A DNA stretch of 64,000 bases from EA-27 sp964396265 (GTDB lineage Archaea > Thermoplasmatota > Thermoplasmata > RBG-16-68-12 > EA-27): NCBI GenBank assembly GCA_964396265.1, contig CAYNEM010000006.1:62001-126000 (forward strand), written 5' to 3'. Within the stretch, counting starts at the first letter, position 1. The number at the start of each line of letters is the position of its first letter. Shown piece after piece: positions 34,101 to 42,110 of the stretch. Made by a program: the position numbers and the translations under genes. Under the pieces are notes generated by a model. That model saw only the letters and a list, made by a program, of their open reading frames with translations. It was not told the origin of the DNA and ran no database searches.

Positions 34101-35155
34101 CCGAGATAGGTCATGTAGATGAGGGAACTGAGCGTGCGATCCAGCTTCGCCACGAAGGCGTCGACTGTTCCATTGAGCGTTTCGTCGAAAGACCCGAGTG
34201 TCGCTGTGAAGTTCGCGGACTCGGTCTCCCCCGTCACGTAGGCATTGCCGTCCGCGTCCACAGCGATGGCGGTTCCCCCGTCGGCGCCGGGCCCGCCAAG
34301 AAACGTAGCGGTGAGGAGAGGGTCGATCACCAAGGGTTTAGAGCCTTCCACCCCTTGGCATCGCAGGCCGTAGGAACGAGGACCGCGAGGGACGAACGCG
34401 CACGGAACGCGATCTGCTCCTTGATATGCGATCGGCGCGGAGTCGGTGAGACTCCCCACGGATGTTTGGATCCACGCGTTGCCGGCTCCATCAATCTCAA
34501 TCCCGTCCGCACCATCGTACACCAACGTGATGTCCTCGGGGCTTACGCCCGCAAGGAGGTGGAACTCGTATTTCACGCCAGTAGGAGTTGCGCGGTAAAT
34601 GAGATCCACGCCTCGATATAGATCCTCATACACGACCTCGCCGTAACTCCGGACGCCCGTCCGCCAGAGAGCGGGATCGCTTCCCAGGAAGAAGTGGCTC
34701 AGATGGGGGCTGGGTTCCCTCGCCCGCGGGAGTACATCGTTCGCACCTTCGAACAGGAGCTGCAGCATCACTCCCCTCGAGTGGGCAGATCCGTGCAGCT
34801 GTGCCGTGGGCATCATCGGATGACGTTCGTCTCCCATCGACGATTGCGAAGTCTCGACGACTTTGAGGAGAACGGAGCTCTCCGCAAATCCCGCTTGGAG
34901 ATCCCGCGATACGATGTAGAACCGCACATCTCGGTTGTGGATCTGACCTCGGTTTTCTATGAAAGATGAAGACACCGGTTCATCGAGAACCCGGTTCGCA
35001 ACCATCTCCATAGGAACGGACTGCGCTCTGTCCTCAGCGTTCATGTGATCACTGTCTGGCGAGGGGGCGATTCCGGCGAGGCCCGAAGAGACCGCGAGAA
35101 GAAGCGGCCAGAGCCACCACGATTTGTTCCGCGCGTCGAAACCTCGCGTTGGCAT
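31130..35155 (-). CDS. Transmembrane regulator: extracellular SBBP propeller, CARDB/Ig domains, cytoplasmic tandem winged helices
   Basis: 1341 residues from ATG 35155. Signal/anchor 'SWWLWPLLLAVSSGLAG', an N-terminal domain ('SSSFIENRGQIHNRDVRFYIV') of the type preceding SBBP proteins, then six to seven SBBP propeller repeats ('TYLGGSGNDSGLSIAVDSGGNAYVTGQ'). A CARDB domain ('ATVHNEGVGVASAVRVRFFDG') and three Ig-like modules ('LTEYRLDGDGAWTPYAAPLTL') follow. A transmembrane helix at about 1133-1150 precedes ~190 cytoplasmic residues with two winged helices: 'NPAANFAAIRADLKMAMGTLTYHLWVLEKEG' and 'TSGLTQKELAKDVGVSQPAVSYHISRMAALGVLRVERKG'. The layout reads as a one-component membrane sensor acting directly on DNA; each domain is recognisable, the mechanism is inference. 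TTG 35176 is an alternative start. Confidence 0.88.
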   Translation of the reverse strand: MPTRGFDARNKSWWLWPLLLAVSSGLAGIAPSPDSDHMNAEDRAQSVPMEMVANRVLDEPVSSSFIENRGQIHNRDVRFYIVSRDLQAGFAESSVLLKVVETSQSSMGDERHPMMPTAQLHGSAHSRGVMLQLLFEGANDVLPRAREPSPHLSHFFLGSDPALWRTGVRSYGEVVYEDLYRGVDLIYRATPTGVKYEFHLLAGVSPEDITLVYDGADGIEIDGAGNAWIQTSVGSLTDSAPIAYQGADRVPCAFVPRGPRSYGLRCQGVEGSKPLVIDPLLTATFLGGPGADGGTAIAVDADGNAYVTGETESANFTATLGSFDETLNGTVDAFVAKLDRTLSSLIYMTYLGGGGEDRGRSIAVDTLGAVYVTGNTSSDNFPFTPNANDTALGGPSDAFVASLNATGAALLYASYLGGRGADGGNSVAVAPGGSVFLTGDTSSDDFPWRIGANDTTLGGASDAFVAKLNVTGGSLDYATYLGGSGNDSGLSIAVDSGGNAYVTGQVDSASFFPVTAGVVQETYGGGPGDAFVAMVNPAGTSLVYATFLGGSGLDEGSGIAVDGAGNAYVTGSTVEDVTNFTTTNGANDTTHNGVTDAFVAKVDPTGTALLYATFLGGAKRDYGYGIAVDRAGNAYVAGDTNSADFPPTPDANSTQNRGARDGFVTRLGPGGVVLDYSTYLGGRDLDFARSIALDSAGNAYVTGETQSSNFPSTFGAWDTDLDDSSADVNNWKDAFVAKFVWPSDLSVVPADIAFVPPLAVNPGEDLIIEATVHNEGVGVASAVRVRFFDGPPTGGFPIGTDQLIPQIGPFGGTGRASVTWTAWPSGAHDICVVVDSGDGIDELNESNNEACATIQVIFGPITALLIGQPNHTAPETYVTSVTPLSLSVLDRNGTGIRFTRYRIDNAPLWIDYVGPFSLLSEGEHLLGWYSEDNTGTREVARSARLRVDDTPPSTTLAIGEPKFVAADTFVNSSTALALAAADGGATPVGVALTEYRLDGDGAWTPYAAPLTLVGADGPRTLEYRATDLLGNNVAGVLRVVLDNTPPATTYTPDQGPFTTATRFTLSASDAGSGVDRIEYQVDNGSWIPYEVSFSLPAGDHVVVHRAWDRLNNQAVERAFLVTIVATPAAPFPLIWIVLAVTVSIAVSISWLYEYLRRSFWVPFAVLWARLTHGDILDHEKRGMVVGYLAANPAANFAAIRADLKMAMGTLTYHLWVLEKEGEIKSWRDGRFRRYAPYGHRVAEMQPRLTDIELLLLQRIRGTSGLTQKELAKDVGVSQPAVSYHISRMAALGVLRVERKGRAKRYTANLGDVPGDAGSQADRGSATDPEPVDETDDWGAPR

Positions 35156-35212
35156 CTCTGACCTAAGCGAAATCAATCGGCGTCCCCTTGATGTAGTAAT
35201 TGGAAGGCCATC

Positions 35213-35218
35213 TTATAG
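35213..35218 (-). promoter_or_regulatory. TATA box of the propeller-winged-helix gene
   Basis: CTATAAGA on the minus strand in the divergent promoter region; it predicts transcription from about 35189, giving a leader of about 35 nt to ATG 35155. Confidence 0.45.
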
Positions 35219-35254
35219 GTCTGCCGAGGGCAAGTCGAAGCCTTGATATGGGGA

Positions 35255-35265
35255 CACTATGATAC
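35255..35265 (+). promoter_or_regulatory. TATA-like box of the PD40/PKD protein gene
   Basis: CACTATGATAC, centred 27 bp before ATG 35287. Only about 40 bp separate it from the oppositely facing TATA box, so one regulator could control both genes. Confidence 0.4.
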
Positions 35266-35286
35266 GTTCTGTCAGTGGGTGTTGCC

Positions 35287-37944
35287 ATGAAATTCGCGCT
35301 GCTATTCGGCGTTGTAGCGATCCTCCTCCTGAGCGTGAACTCCGGCGCTGCGCCCCCGTCCTCTGTGCTCTCCGGTTGGTCGGTCCCCGTGAATCTCGGC
35401 CCTATGATCAACTCAGACAGGGTAGACGGGGGGCCCACACTCTCCGAAGACGGCCTCACTCTCTTCTTCGGATCACAACGTGCAGGCGGGGCTGGCCTAA
35501 ACGACATATGGGTCTCTCAACGGGCTCGCCCGGCAGATTCGTGGGGGCCCCCCGCGAATGTCGGCGCCCCCGTCAACACGGCTTGGTTCGATCAGGCGCC
35601 TTCGCTGTCACGCGACGGACACTGGTTGTTCCTCAACAGCAATCGGACGGGGACTTTCGGGCGCAATGACTTGTGGGTCTCCCATCGCGATAACGTCACC
35701 GACAATTTCGGCTGGCAGACCCCGGTCAATCTCGGCCCTGGAGTCAACACGGCATTCATCGACCAAGGCGCGAGCTACTTCGAGAACCACTCCGGCGTCC
35801 CGTTGCTCTACTTCGGCAGCAACCGGCCAGGAATGGGTGCCTCCGACATCTACGTGAGCGCCCAACTGCCCGACGGCTCGTTCGGCCCCGCGGAGCTCGT
35901 CGAAGAGCTGAGTTCCCCGTATCAGGACCAGCGGCCGGTCGTTCGCTTCGACGGACTCGAGATGTTCCTCTTTTCCGACCGACCCGGAACGCTCGGGGAT
36001 TACGACCTGTGGAGCTCCAGCCGCAGGTCGGTATCCGACCCTTGGACCACCCCGGTGAACCTCGGCGCACAAGTGAACAGCGATTCACCCGATCAGCAGG
36101 GGTGGCTAGCCTCCGACCGCCGGACCCTCTACTTCTCGTCCTCCCGCCCCGGTGGGATCGGAGGGCTCGACCTCTACGTGACCACTCGGGCCAACCGGCA
36201 GCCCAACGCCGGAGGACTTGGTGTGGGGCTTGAAGGCAGCCCCACGACGTTCGATGCTTCCGACTCACGCGATTCCGATGGAGACCCGCTCCAGTTCCGT
36301 TGGGACTTCACCGCCGACGGGAGGTGGGACACGGGCTGGAACTCAAGCTCAACCGCCATGTACACGTTCGGCGACGACTGGACGGGGACGGCCCAGGTCC
36401 AGGTAACCGACGGTGATCTCACGGACGTCGCGACGGTGGCGGTCGCCGTTCGCAACACTGTGCCGTCACCCTTCGTCAATGCGGCGACCCAAGAGCACGA
36501 TCACAACTTGCCGCGAGGTCACTTCTACCCCCTCGACCCGATCACGTTCGATAGCGCCGCGTTAGACCCGGGGAGCGACGACCTCTCGTTCGCATGGGAA
36601 TTCGGGGACGGCACGAGCCTCGCAGGCGGCACGTACTTCAACGACGGCCTTGGGCCGGACCCCCCGAACTCCCCGGGCGGCACAACCCCGTTCGCCGCGG
36701 AAGATCCCGTGCAGCACGCGTACGACCTGCCGGGGGACTACGTCGTCCGCTTGACCGTCCGGGACGACGACGACGGGGAGGCGACCGCAGAGTTCCCGAT
36801 TCACATCACCTCAGCAATGGACCTCAAGCAGGAGGCAATCCAGCGAATCAAGGCGCTCAAGGAGCAGGCGCTCGACCACGGGGATTCGCGGTTCGTCCGC
36901 CACCTCGACGACGCGGAGCGGTCCGTGTGGATGAGCCTCGGCCATGTGGAACCGTTCCGGCCGGGGGGGATCAACGCGGCGACGGCCGCAGACGTTTCCG
37001 TGACGCGGAGCCGCGGCAACCGCGTCGACCTCGTCCTCGGCGCCTCGTGGACGCCGCGACTGAGAGGCTACGGTTCTCTCCTGGTGGCCTGGGACAACGG
37101 CGACGTCACCACCGTGGACTTGCCCGACCGTTGGCCCTGGAGGTCACTTCGCTACCACGGGGACGTGTGGATCGATGCGTGGAACCAGGACGTTTCGATC
37201 CTCTCAAGCCAGAATCGGTGGACGGGACAAGTGACCCTGCGGGTTGCTGTGCGCGACGTCAGCCACGGGTTCACCCTCTCCCTCGACGCGGACCCGGTCG
37301 CGAGCCTCACGTTCGCGTACAACGTGCGCCCATGGTGGACCGACGGAGTCCATCTCGACCCGACACACGGGCACCGGGTGTTCGACTTCGAGCGGAAGGC
37401 GGTGGAGTGCCTCGTCACCTTCACGCAGGATAACGACGACGATGAAGACGAGGACGGGGAGCGTGGCGGCATTGGCGTCCTCGATGGGGACCACGACCGC
37501 GAGGAACGCGGCGGTTGCCGCGACCGGGACCACGACGATGACGACGAGGATGAGGGGGACGACGATCGTGGGGACGAGGACGAAGACGGGCACGACGAGG
37601 ACGACGGGTCGGACGAAGGCGTCCGCACCGTCCACTGCCGCCTCACGTCGCGCCTCTGGACGGACGCGCAGCGCGCTATCCTGGACGCGGAGTGCGACGC
37701 GATCGCGAATCTGCTTGTAAAGGCAGACGAGATCCTTGCCCGCATCGCGCTGGAGGAGGCGAAGGAGACGCCCGTCCGAGAGCCGCGGAACCAGGGCAGG
37801 GTGGACCGCGACATCGGGAGGGCCGAGCGGGCCCTCGTCAGGGGGCGCGCCGCGTGGGACGACTCCGAGTACGGGGACGCGATCCGGCAGTTCAGGAAGG
37901 GGTGGGAGCATGCGCAGCGGGCGATGCGGCTCGCGATGCGTTAG
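35287..37944 (+). CDS. Secreted PD40-propeller/PKD protein with acidic loop
   Basis: 885 residues from ATG 35287. Signal peptide 'MKFALLFGVVAILLLSVNSG'. Five or six PD40 (TolB-like) blades follow, e.g. 'LSEDGLTLFFGSQRAGG', 'LSRDGHWLFLNSNRTG', 'LASDRRTLYFSSSRPGG'. Two PKD-like domains come next ('SDSRDSDGDPLQFRWDFTADG', 'LDPGSDDLSFAWEFGDG'). A region with 'MDLKQEAIQRIKALKEQALDHG' precedes a hydrophilic insertion of ~65 residues rich in Asp/Glu with Arg/His/Gly, and a charged helical C-terminus. No anchor. Shares the acidic-loop feature with the lipase in the opposite orientation. Confidence 0.82.
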   Translation: MKFALLFGVVAILLLSVNSGAAPPSSVLSGWSVPVNLGPMINSDRVDGGPTLSEDGLTLFFGSQRAGGAGLNDIWVSQRARPADSWGPPANVGAPVNTAWFDQAPSLSRDGHWLFLNSNRTGTFGRNDLWVSHRDNVTDNFGWQTPVNLGPGVNTAFIDQGASYFENHSGVPLLYFGSNRPGMGASDIYVSAQLPDGSFGPAELVEELSSPYQDQRPVVRFDGLEMFLFSDRPGTLGDYDLWSSSRRSVSDPWTTPVNLGAQVNSDSPDQQGWLASDRRTLYFSSSRPGGIGGLDLYVTTRANRQPNAGGLGVGLEGSPTTFDASDSRDSDGDPLQFRWDFTADGRWDTGWNSSSTAMYTFGDDWTGTAQVQVTDGDLTDVATVAVAVRNTVPSPFVNAATQEHDHNLPRGHFYPLDPITFDSAALDPGSDDLSFAWEFGDGTSLAGGTYFNDGLGPDPPNSPGGTTPFAAEDPVQHAYDLPGDYVVRLTVRDDDDGEATAEFPIHITSAMDLKQEAIQRIKALKEQALDHGDSRFVRHLDDAERSVWMSLGHVEPFRPGGINAATAADVSVTRSRGNRVDLVLGASWTPRLRGYGSLLVAWDNGDVTTVDLPDRWPWRSLRYHGDVWIDAWNQDVSILSSQNRWTGQVTLRVAVRDVSHGFTLSLDADPVASLTFAYNVRPWWTDGVHLDPTHGHRVFDFERKAVECLVTFTQDNDDDEDEDGERGGIGVLDGDHDREERGGCRDRDHDDDDEDEGDDDRGDEDEDGHDEDDGSDEGVRTVHCRLTSRLWTDAQRAILDAECDAIANLLVKADEILARIALEEAKETPVREPRNQGRVDRDIGRAERALVRGRAAWDDSEYGDAIRQFRKGWEHAQRAMRLAMR

Positions 37945-38244
37945 CTGCACACCTGCGCACCCGACCTCATTCCTCCAATTCAGCGGGCGACCGGGTCTCG
38001 CCTCGGCACTCGTCCTCACGCCCCGGTAGGACGGAGTCGTTGATTTGTACGGGATCGCTCGTGTGCGGAAGTAGTCCGTCACGCAGACGCTCGGGCCAAG
38101 CAGGATTCTTTCGGGCGGCGATGCTGCTGCCGTTGTCGCACGGGGGCGCGGGGCTGGCGGCGATGATCTGATTCGGACTGTAGGTCCGTTCTCGCCCGTG
38201 ATGACGGGCCAATCTTCTTGGGAACGAACGACAATTCCGGATCC
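37945..38244. other. Intergenic stretch without recognisable elements
   Basis: 300 bp between the PD40 protein and the Nudix-like gene. Neither strand has a frame with the local codon bias, and no clear TATA box or dyad stands out. The downstream gene may begin as early as TTG 38218. Confidence 0.4.
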
Positions 38245-38781
38245 ATGTCCGGCGAAGGCCCCTTCCTCTGGCTCTCGAAGAGCGGACCGCCCGCGGGCTT
38301 CTGGCAGCTCCCGCCCGGCGGCATGTGCGTATGCGCGTTCCTTTTCGTGAAGAAGGATGGGAAGATCCTCCTCGGAAAGTACGCCGATGACCCAATGCTG
38401 GAGGAGCTCACGGGACTCGATGCGAGGCGCCGCCAAGTGCACGGGAAGGGCCTCACGATTCCCGCCACGCACCTGAAGTTCGGGGAGGATCCGCGGGACG
38501 CCGCCAAGCGCGTGGGAGACGACGTCCTCCTTCTCCCCGGCATGCGATACTCGGAGCCGCGCGTGGAAGTCGACACGTACCCGTCGCGCGACTTTCCGGG
38601 AAACATGCATTCGGACCTGTGGTTCCTCGTGGACGCGATGCCGCCAGAAGGGCTCCATCTCCGGGAGCCGCCCTGGTACGCCGAACTCGGATGGCACGAT
38701 CCGACGACGGTTCCGCCGGAGGCGTACGCTCGGAGCCACGAGGATGTGGTCGCGCGATGGCAGCAGCCGCGGCGTGCCTGA
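38245..38781 (+). CDS. Degenerate Nudix-like protein
   Basis: 178 residues from ATG 38245 (TTG 38218 is possible). 'GFWQLPPGGMCVCAFLFVKKDGKILLGKYADDP' resembles the first strands of a Nudix fold. 'THLKFGEDPRDAAKRVGDDV' sits where the Nudix box (Gx5Ex7REUxEExGU) should be but lacks the REUxEE glutamates. It is either a divergent hydrolase using other residues or an inactive member. 'HSDLWFLVDAMPPEG' fits the later strand. Confidence 0.6.
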   Translation: MSGEGPFLWLSKSGPPAGFWQLPPGGMCVCAFLFVKKDGKILLGKYADDPMLEELTGLDARRRQVHGKGLTIPATHLKFGEDPRDAAKRVGDDVLLLPGMRYSEPRVEVDTYPSRDFPGNMHSDLWFLVDAMPPEGLHLREPPWYAELGWHDPTTVPPEAYARSHEDVVARWQQPRRA

Positions 38782-38937
38782 GCGAGAGCGGACCTGTGCT
38801 TAGTTAGGGAGAATATTGGCGGCCACCCTCGGAGGGATCGCTATTCCCGGGTGGGACCTTCCAGACTCGATCCATGCGTCGCGACCGAGGCGAACGGTTA
38901 AACGCGCTCCATCAATGCCCCCGACTGTCCCAGGTGG

Positions 38938-38944
38938 GGAGGTG
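38938..38944 (+). promoter_or_regulatory. Strong Shine-Dalgarno of the BBE-type oxidase
   Basis: GGAGGTG, 5 nt before ATG 38950; a TATA-like GGTTAAAC lies at 38896-38903, giving a ~24-nt leader. Confidence 0.55.
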
Positions 38945-38949
38945 TCCAA

Positions 38950-40323
38950 ATGGGCGAACCAGTGATTGCGGAACTGAAAACCCAGGTCCGAGGCGAGGTG
39001 ATCCTCCCCGGAGAGGAACGCTACGACGAAGCGCGAAAGGTCTACAACGCGCTGATCGACAAGCGGCCTTCCGTCATCGTCCGGTGCACGGGCGTCGCGG
39101 ACGTCATCGCGGCCGTGAAGGCGGCCCGCGCGTTGGGAGTCAGCGTCGCCGTCCGCGGAGGCGGCCACAGCGTCCCGGGCTTCGGGACCGCGGACGACGC
39201 CCTCGTCGTGGACCTGGGTCGAATGAGGGGCATCCGCGTGAACCCCGCTACGAAGACGGTGTCGGCTGAGGGCGGATGCACGTGGGGCGACTTCAACCAC
39301 GCGACAGCCGCCTTCGGGTTGGCGACCACGGGCGGCATCATCTCGACGACGGGGATCGCGGGACTCACGCTCGGCGGCGGGATCGGCTATCTGACCCGCG
39401 GGCTCGGACTGTCGCTCGACAACCTCGTGTCCGCGGACGTCGTGCTCGCGGACGGATCGTTCGTGAACGCGAGCGAGAAGAAGCACGCGGATCTGTTCTG
39501 GGCGCTTCGCGGCGGCGGAGGGAACTTCGGCGTGGTCACGAACTTCGAGTTCCGCCTGCACCCCGTCTCCAAGGTCGTCTGGGGGCCGATGTTCTTCGAG
39601 GTCGAGGACGCACCCGAGGTCATGAGCGCTTATGACACGTACATCACGAAGGCGCCCCGGCAGCTTGGAGCGTTCTTCGCGTGGCAGATCGCCCCGCCCC
39701 TGCCGTTCATCCCCAAGGACCGCCACGGCGACACGTTCTGCGCCCTCGTCGCGTGCTGGACCGGCGCGCCGGAGAAAGCGAAGAAGGCGATCGCGCCGCT
39801 GCGCGACGCGGCGCCCGTCGTCGCGGAGTCCGTCGGACCGATGCCGTACCCCGCGATCAACAGTGCATTCGACGGGCTCGTCCCGCCCGGGATGCAGCAC
39901 TACTGGAAGGCCGTCTTCGCGAAGGGGCTCCCGGACAAGGCGATCGCGGTCCACGCGAAGCACGGGCCGAAGATCCCCGTCGTGAACTCCACCATGCACA
40001 TCTATCCGATCAACGGGGCCGTCCACGATGTCGCGCCGGGCGCGACCGCGTTCGGGCACCGCGACGCGAAGTACGCGACGGTGATCGCCGGCATGTGGCC
40101 CGACCCGGCACAGAACGAGGCGAACACGCGGTGGGTGAAGGAGTACTACCGCGACCTCGCGCCGCACGCGGAGGAGGGCGGGTACATCAACTTCGCCGCC
40201 GCCGACGACGCGAACCGCGTCCAGGCGAACTTCGGGCGAGGCTACGCGCGGCTGCGAAAGGTGAAGTCGAAGTACGACGCGAAGAACGCGTTCCGCCACA
40301 ACCAGAACATCATGCCCGCCTGA
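38950..40323 (+). CDS. FAD-dependent oxidase of the berberine-bridge family
   Basis: 457 residues. The FAD-binding domain shows 'SVIVRCTGVADVIAAVKAARALGVSVAVRGGGHSVPG', in which the histidine of GGGHS usually carries covalent FAD, then 'GGCTWGDFNHAT', 'GGGIGYLTRGLGLSLDNLV' and 'DLFWALRGGGGNFGVVT'. The C-terminal BBE motif is 'NFAAADDANRVQANFGRGYARLRKVKSKYDAKNAFRHNQNI'. The family oxidises sugars or secondary metabolites with O2 or another acceptor. A perfect Shine-Dalgarno (GGAGGTG, 38938-38944) is used although most genes here are leaderless; with bacterial-looking relatives this hints at acquisition from bacteria. Confidence 0.9.
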   Translation: MGEPVIAELKTQVRGEVILPGEERYDEARKVYNALIDKRPSVIVRCTGVADVIAAVKAARALGVSVAVRGGGHSVPGFGTADDALVVDLGRMRGIRVNPATKTVSAEGGCTWGDFNHATAAFGLATTGGIISTTGIAGLTLGGGIGYLTRGLGLSLDNLVSADVVLADGSFVNASEKKHADLFWALRGGGGNFGVVTNFEFRLHPVSKVVWGPMFFEVEDAPEVMSAYDTYITKAPRQLGAFFAWQIAPPLPFIPKDRHGDTFCALVACWTGAPEKAKKAIAPLRDAAPVVAESVGPMPYPAINSAFDGLVPPGMQHYWKAVFAKGLPDKAIAVHAKHGPKIPVVNSTMHIYPINGAVHDVAPGATAFGHRDAKYATVIAGMWPDPAQNEANTRWVKEYYRDLAPHAEEGGYINFAAADDANRVQANFGRGYARLRKVKSKYDAKNAFRHNQNIMPA

Positions 40324-40421
40324 TGCTTGTTGCGCGTCTCGAATGACACGGCATTCTGCCGGTCGCCGACCTGAAGGTGGTTTGGCGGTGAGCAGTAGCT
40401 CCCCCAAGGATATGAGAACGG

Positions 40422-40802
40422 TCACCAGCCTTTCGGGGGGCGACCGATCTTCTCCCGAACTCGAACCGCCTCTTGAACGAGCGCGCGCAACGCGGGACTC
40501 CTCGCTTCGTGCATGCGACGGACCTTCACGTGCTTCAGCCGCTTGCCCGTGCCCTCCAGAAGTTTCTTCGGGTCGTCGAGATCGACACCGTCGTAGAACC
40601 CGAGGTTCACGTGGTCCGCCGCGGGCATGATGTAGACCACCGTGTGATTCTCCTTCGTGTAGGACGGCATCCCGTACTTCATCTGCTCCGCGAGGTTTGG
40701 CGCGATCTTTCTAACCAGCTTGCGAAGCTCCCTGACGAGGGGCTTGAAATCATCTGGCGTGTTCGCGAAAAACGCGTCGAAGTCGTTCGGCCGCTTCGGC
40801 AC
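40422..40802 (-). CDS. DUF1801 (YdhG-like) protein
   Basis: 126 residues: 'FDAFFANTPDDFKPLVRELRKLVRKIAPNLAEQMKYGMPSYT', 'VVYIMPAADHVNLGFYDGVDL', 'LEGTGKRLKHVKVRRM'. This matches the DUF1801 fold, with its conserved E-x-x-K/W-x-x-P-x-Y after the helix and 'GKxxRHVKV' near the end. Function unknown in the family. It follows hmgA with one base between stop and start, so it is in the same operon. Confidence 0.8.
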   Translation of the reverse strand: MPKRPNDFDAFFANTPDDFKPLVRELRKLVRKIAPNLAEQMKYGMPSYTKENHTVVYIMPAADHVNLGFYDGVDLDDPKKLLEGTGKRLKHVKVRRMHEARSPALRALVQEAVRVREKIGRPPKGW

Positions 40803-40803
40803 G

Positions 40804-42075
40804 TCACTTCCTCCGCAGTTCGTCGAGGACTTCCTTTGCGCGGTCCATGCGGACCTTCCGCTCTTTCACGAGGACCTCGGCGACCCGGTCGATCTCGTCG
40901 CCCGTTGCTCCGACCGTGGCGGCGATGTTCCGCGCGTGAAGTCCCATGTGCCCACGCTGGATGCCTTCCGTCGCAAGAGCGCGCAGAGCGGCGAAGTTCT
41001 GTGCGAGGCCGACGGAGGCGATGATCTCCGCGAGCTCCTGCGCGGACTTCACCCCGAGCAGTTTCACGTTCGCCTTGGCGGTGGGATGCACGGCCGTCGC
41101 GCCGCCAACGAGGCCCACCGCCATCGGGAGCTCAATCGTCCCGACGAGATCCCCATCCGCGTTCTTCTCCCACTTCGTGAGCGAGTGGTACCCGGGTCCG
41201 TGCGCCCACGCCGCGTACGAGTGCGCGCCCGCCTCGATCGCGCGGAAGTCGTTGCCGGTGGCGATCACGACCGCGTCGATGCCATTCATGATCCCCTTGT
41301 TGTGGGTCGCGCATCGGAAAGGGTCGGCCTCGGCGAACGCATAGGCCTCGAGGATTCCCTCGATGACCTCACCACCTCCGATCGCCTCCTGCGAGAATAC
41401 CGCCCGGGCCCGCGCGAGCCGCTTCACCGCCAGATTGGAGATGATCCGCAGGTACACGCGGCCGCCGGTGATCTCCTCGAGGTACGGGGCGACGGCCTCC
41501 GCCATCGTGTTCACCGCGTTCGCGCCCATCGCGTCCCGGCAGTCCACGAGGAGGTGGACGATGAGCATGGGGCCGCGGATCGTGGAGAGGACGCGGGCCT
41601 CGACGTCCTTCGCGCCGCCGCCGAACTTCACGAGGACGGGGTCCTTCTCGTTGCACATCTCCAGGATGCGGTCGCGGTGATGGAGGACGGTCATCTTCGC
41701 CCCGTGCGGGTCCGGCACGTCGACGATCTGGACCTGGCCGATCATCACGGGTCCCGTCGTGCTGGCGGTGAACCCGCCCTTCGCGCGCGCCATCTTGGCC
41801 GCGTTGCTCGCGGCCGCGACGACGGAGGGCTCCTCGATCGCCATCGGCACGAGGTAGTCCCTCCCGTTGATCTGGAAGTTCACCGCGATGCCCAGGGGCA
41901 TGGAGAAGGTGCCGACGACGTTCTCGATCATCCGGTTCGCGAGGTCGAGCGGGAGCGCGCCGCCCTGGGAGATGGCGCTCGCCTCTGCGTCCGAGAACCC
42001 GCCAACGTCGCGAACGATCCTCAGACGCTCCTCAAGGCTGAGCTTGTAGAAGCCCGAGACTTCCGAGCTCTTCAT
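40804..42075 (-). CDS. hmgA: 3-hydroxy-3-methylglutaryl-CoA reductase, class II
   Basis: Makes mevalonate from HMG-CoA for archaeal isoprenoid lipids. 423 residues. Class II markers: 'MIENVVGTFSMPLGIAVNFQING', 'VDCRDAMGANAVNTMAEAVAP', 'CATHNKGIMNGIDAVVIATGND' (catalytic Lys) and 'GIQRGHMGLHARNIA' (catalytic His region). Class II enzymes are the bacterial type, found in only some archaea such as Thermoplasmata and Archaeoglobus. The start at 42075 follows a TTTAAC box (42105-42110) that overlaps the stop codon of the upstream giant gene. Confidence 0.94.
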   Translation of the reverse strand: MKSSEVSGFYKLSLEERLRIVRDVGGFSDAEASAISQGGALPLDLANRMIENVVGTFSMPLGIAVNFQINGRDYLVPMAIEEPSVVAAASNAAKMARAKGGFTASTTGPVMIGQVQIVDVPDPHGAKMTVLHHRDRILEMCNEKDPVLVKFGGGAKDVEARVLSTIRGPMLIVHLLVDCRDAMGANAVNTMAEAVAPYLEEITGGRVYLRIISNLAVKRLARARAVFSQEAIGGGEVIEGILEAYAFAEADPFRCATHNKGIMNGIDAVVIATGNDFRAIEAGAHSYAAWAHGPGYHSLTKWEKNADGDLVGTIELPMAVGLVGGATAVHPTAKANVKLLGVKSAQELAEIIASVGLAQNFAALRALATEGIQRGHMGLHARNIAATVGATGDEIDRVAEVLVKERKVRMDRAKEVLDELRRK

Positions 42076-42103
42076 GGGCCGACCCGCCGCGCGATGGCCG
42101 TGC

Positions 42104-42110
42104 GGGTTAA
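42104..42110 (-). promoter_or_regulatory. TATA box of hmgA overlapping the upstream stop codon
   Basis: CTTTAACC on the minus strand, 29-35 bp before the hmgA ATG; the stop codon TAA of the giant protein gene at 42107-42109 is part of the box. Confidence 0.45.
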
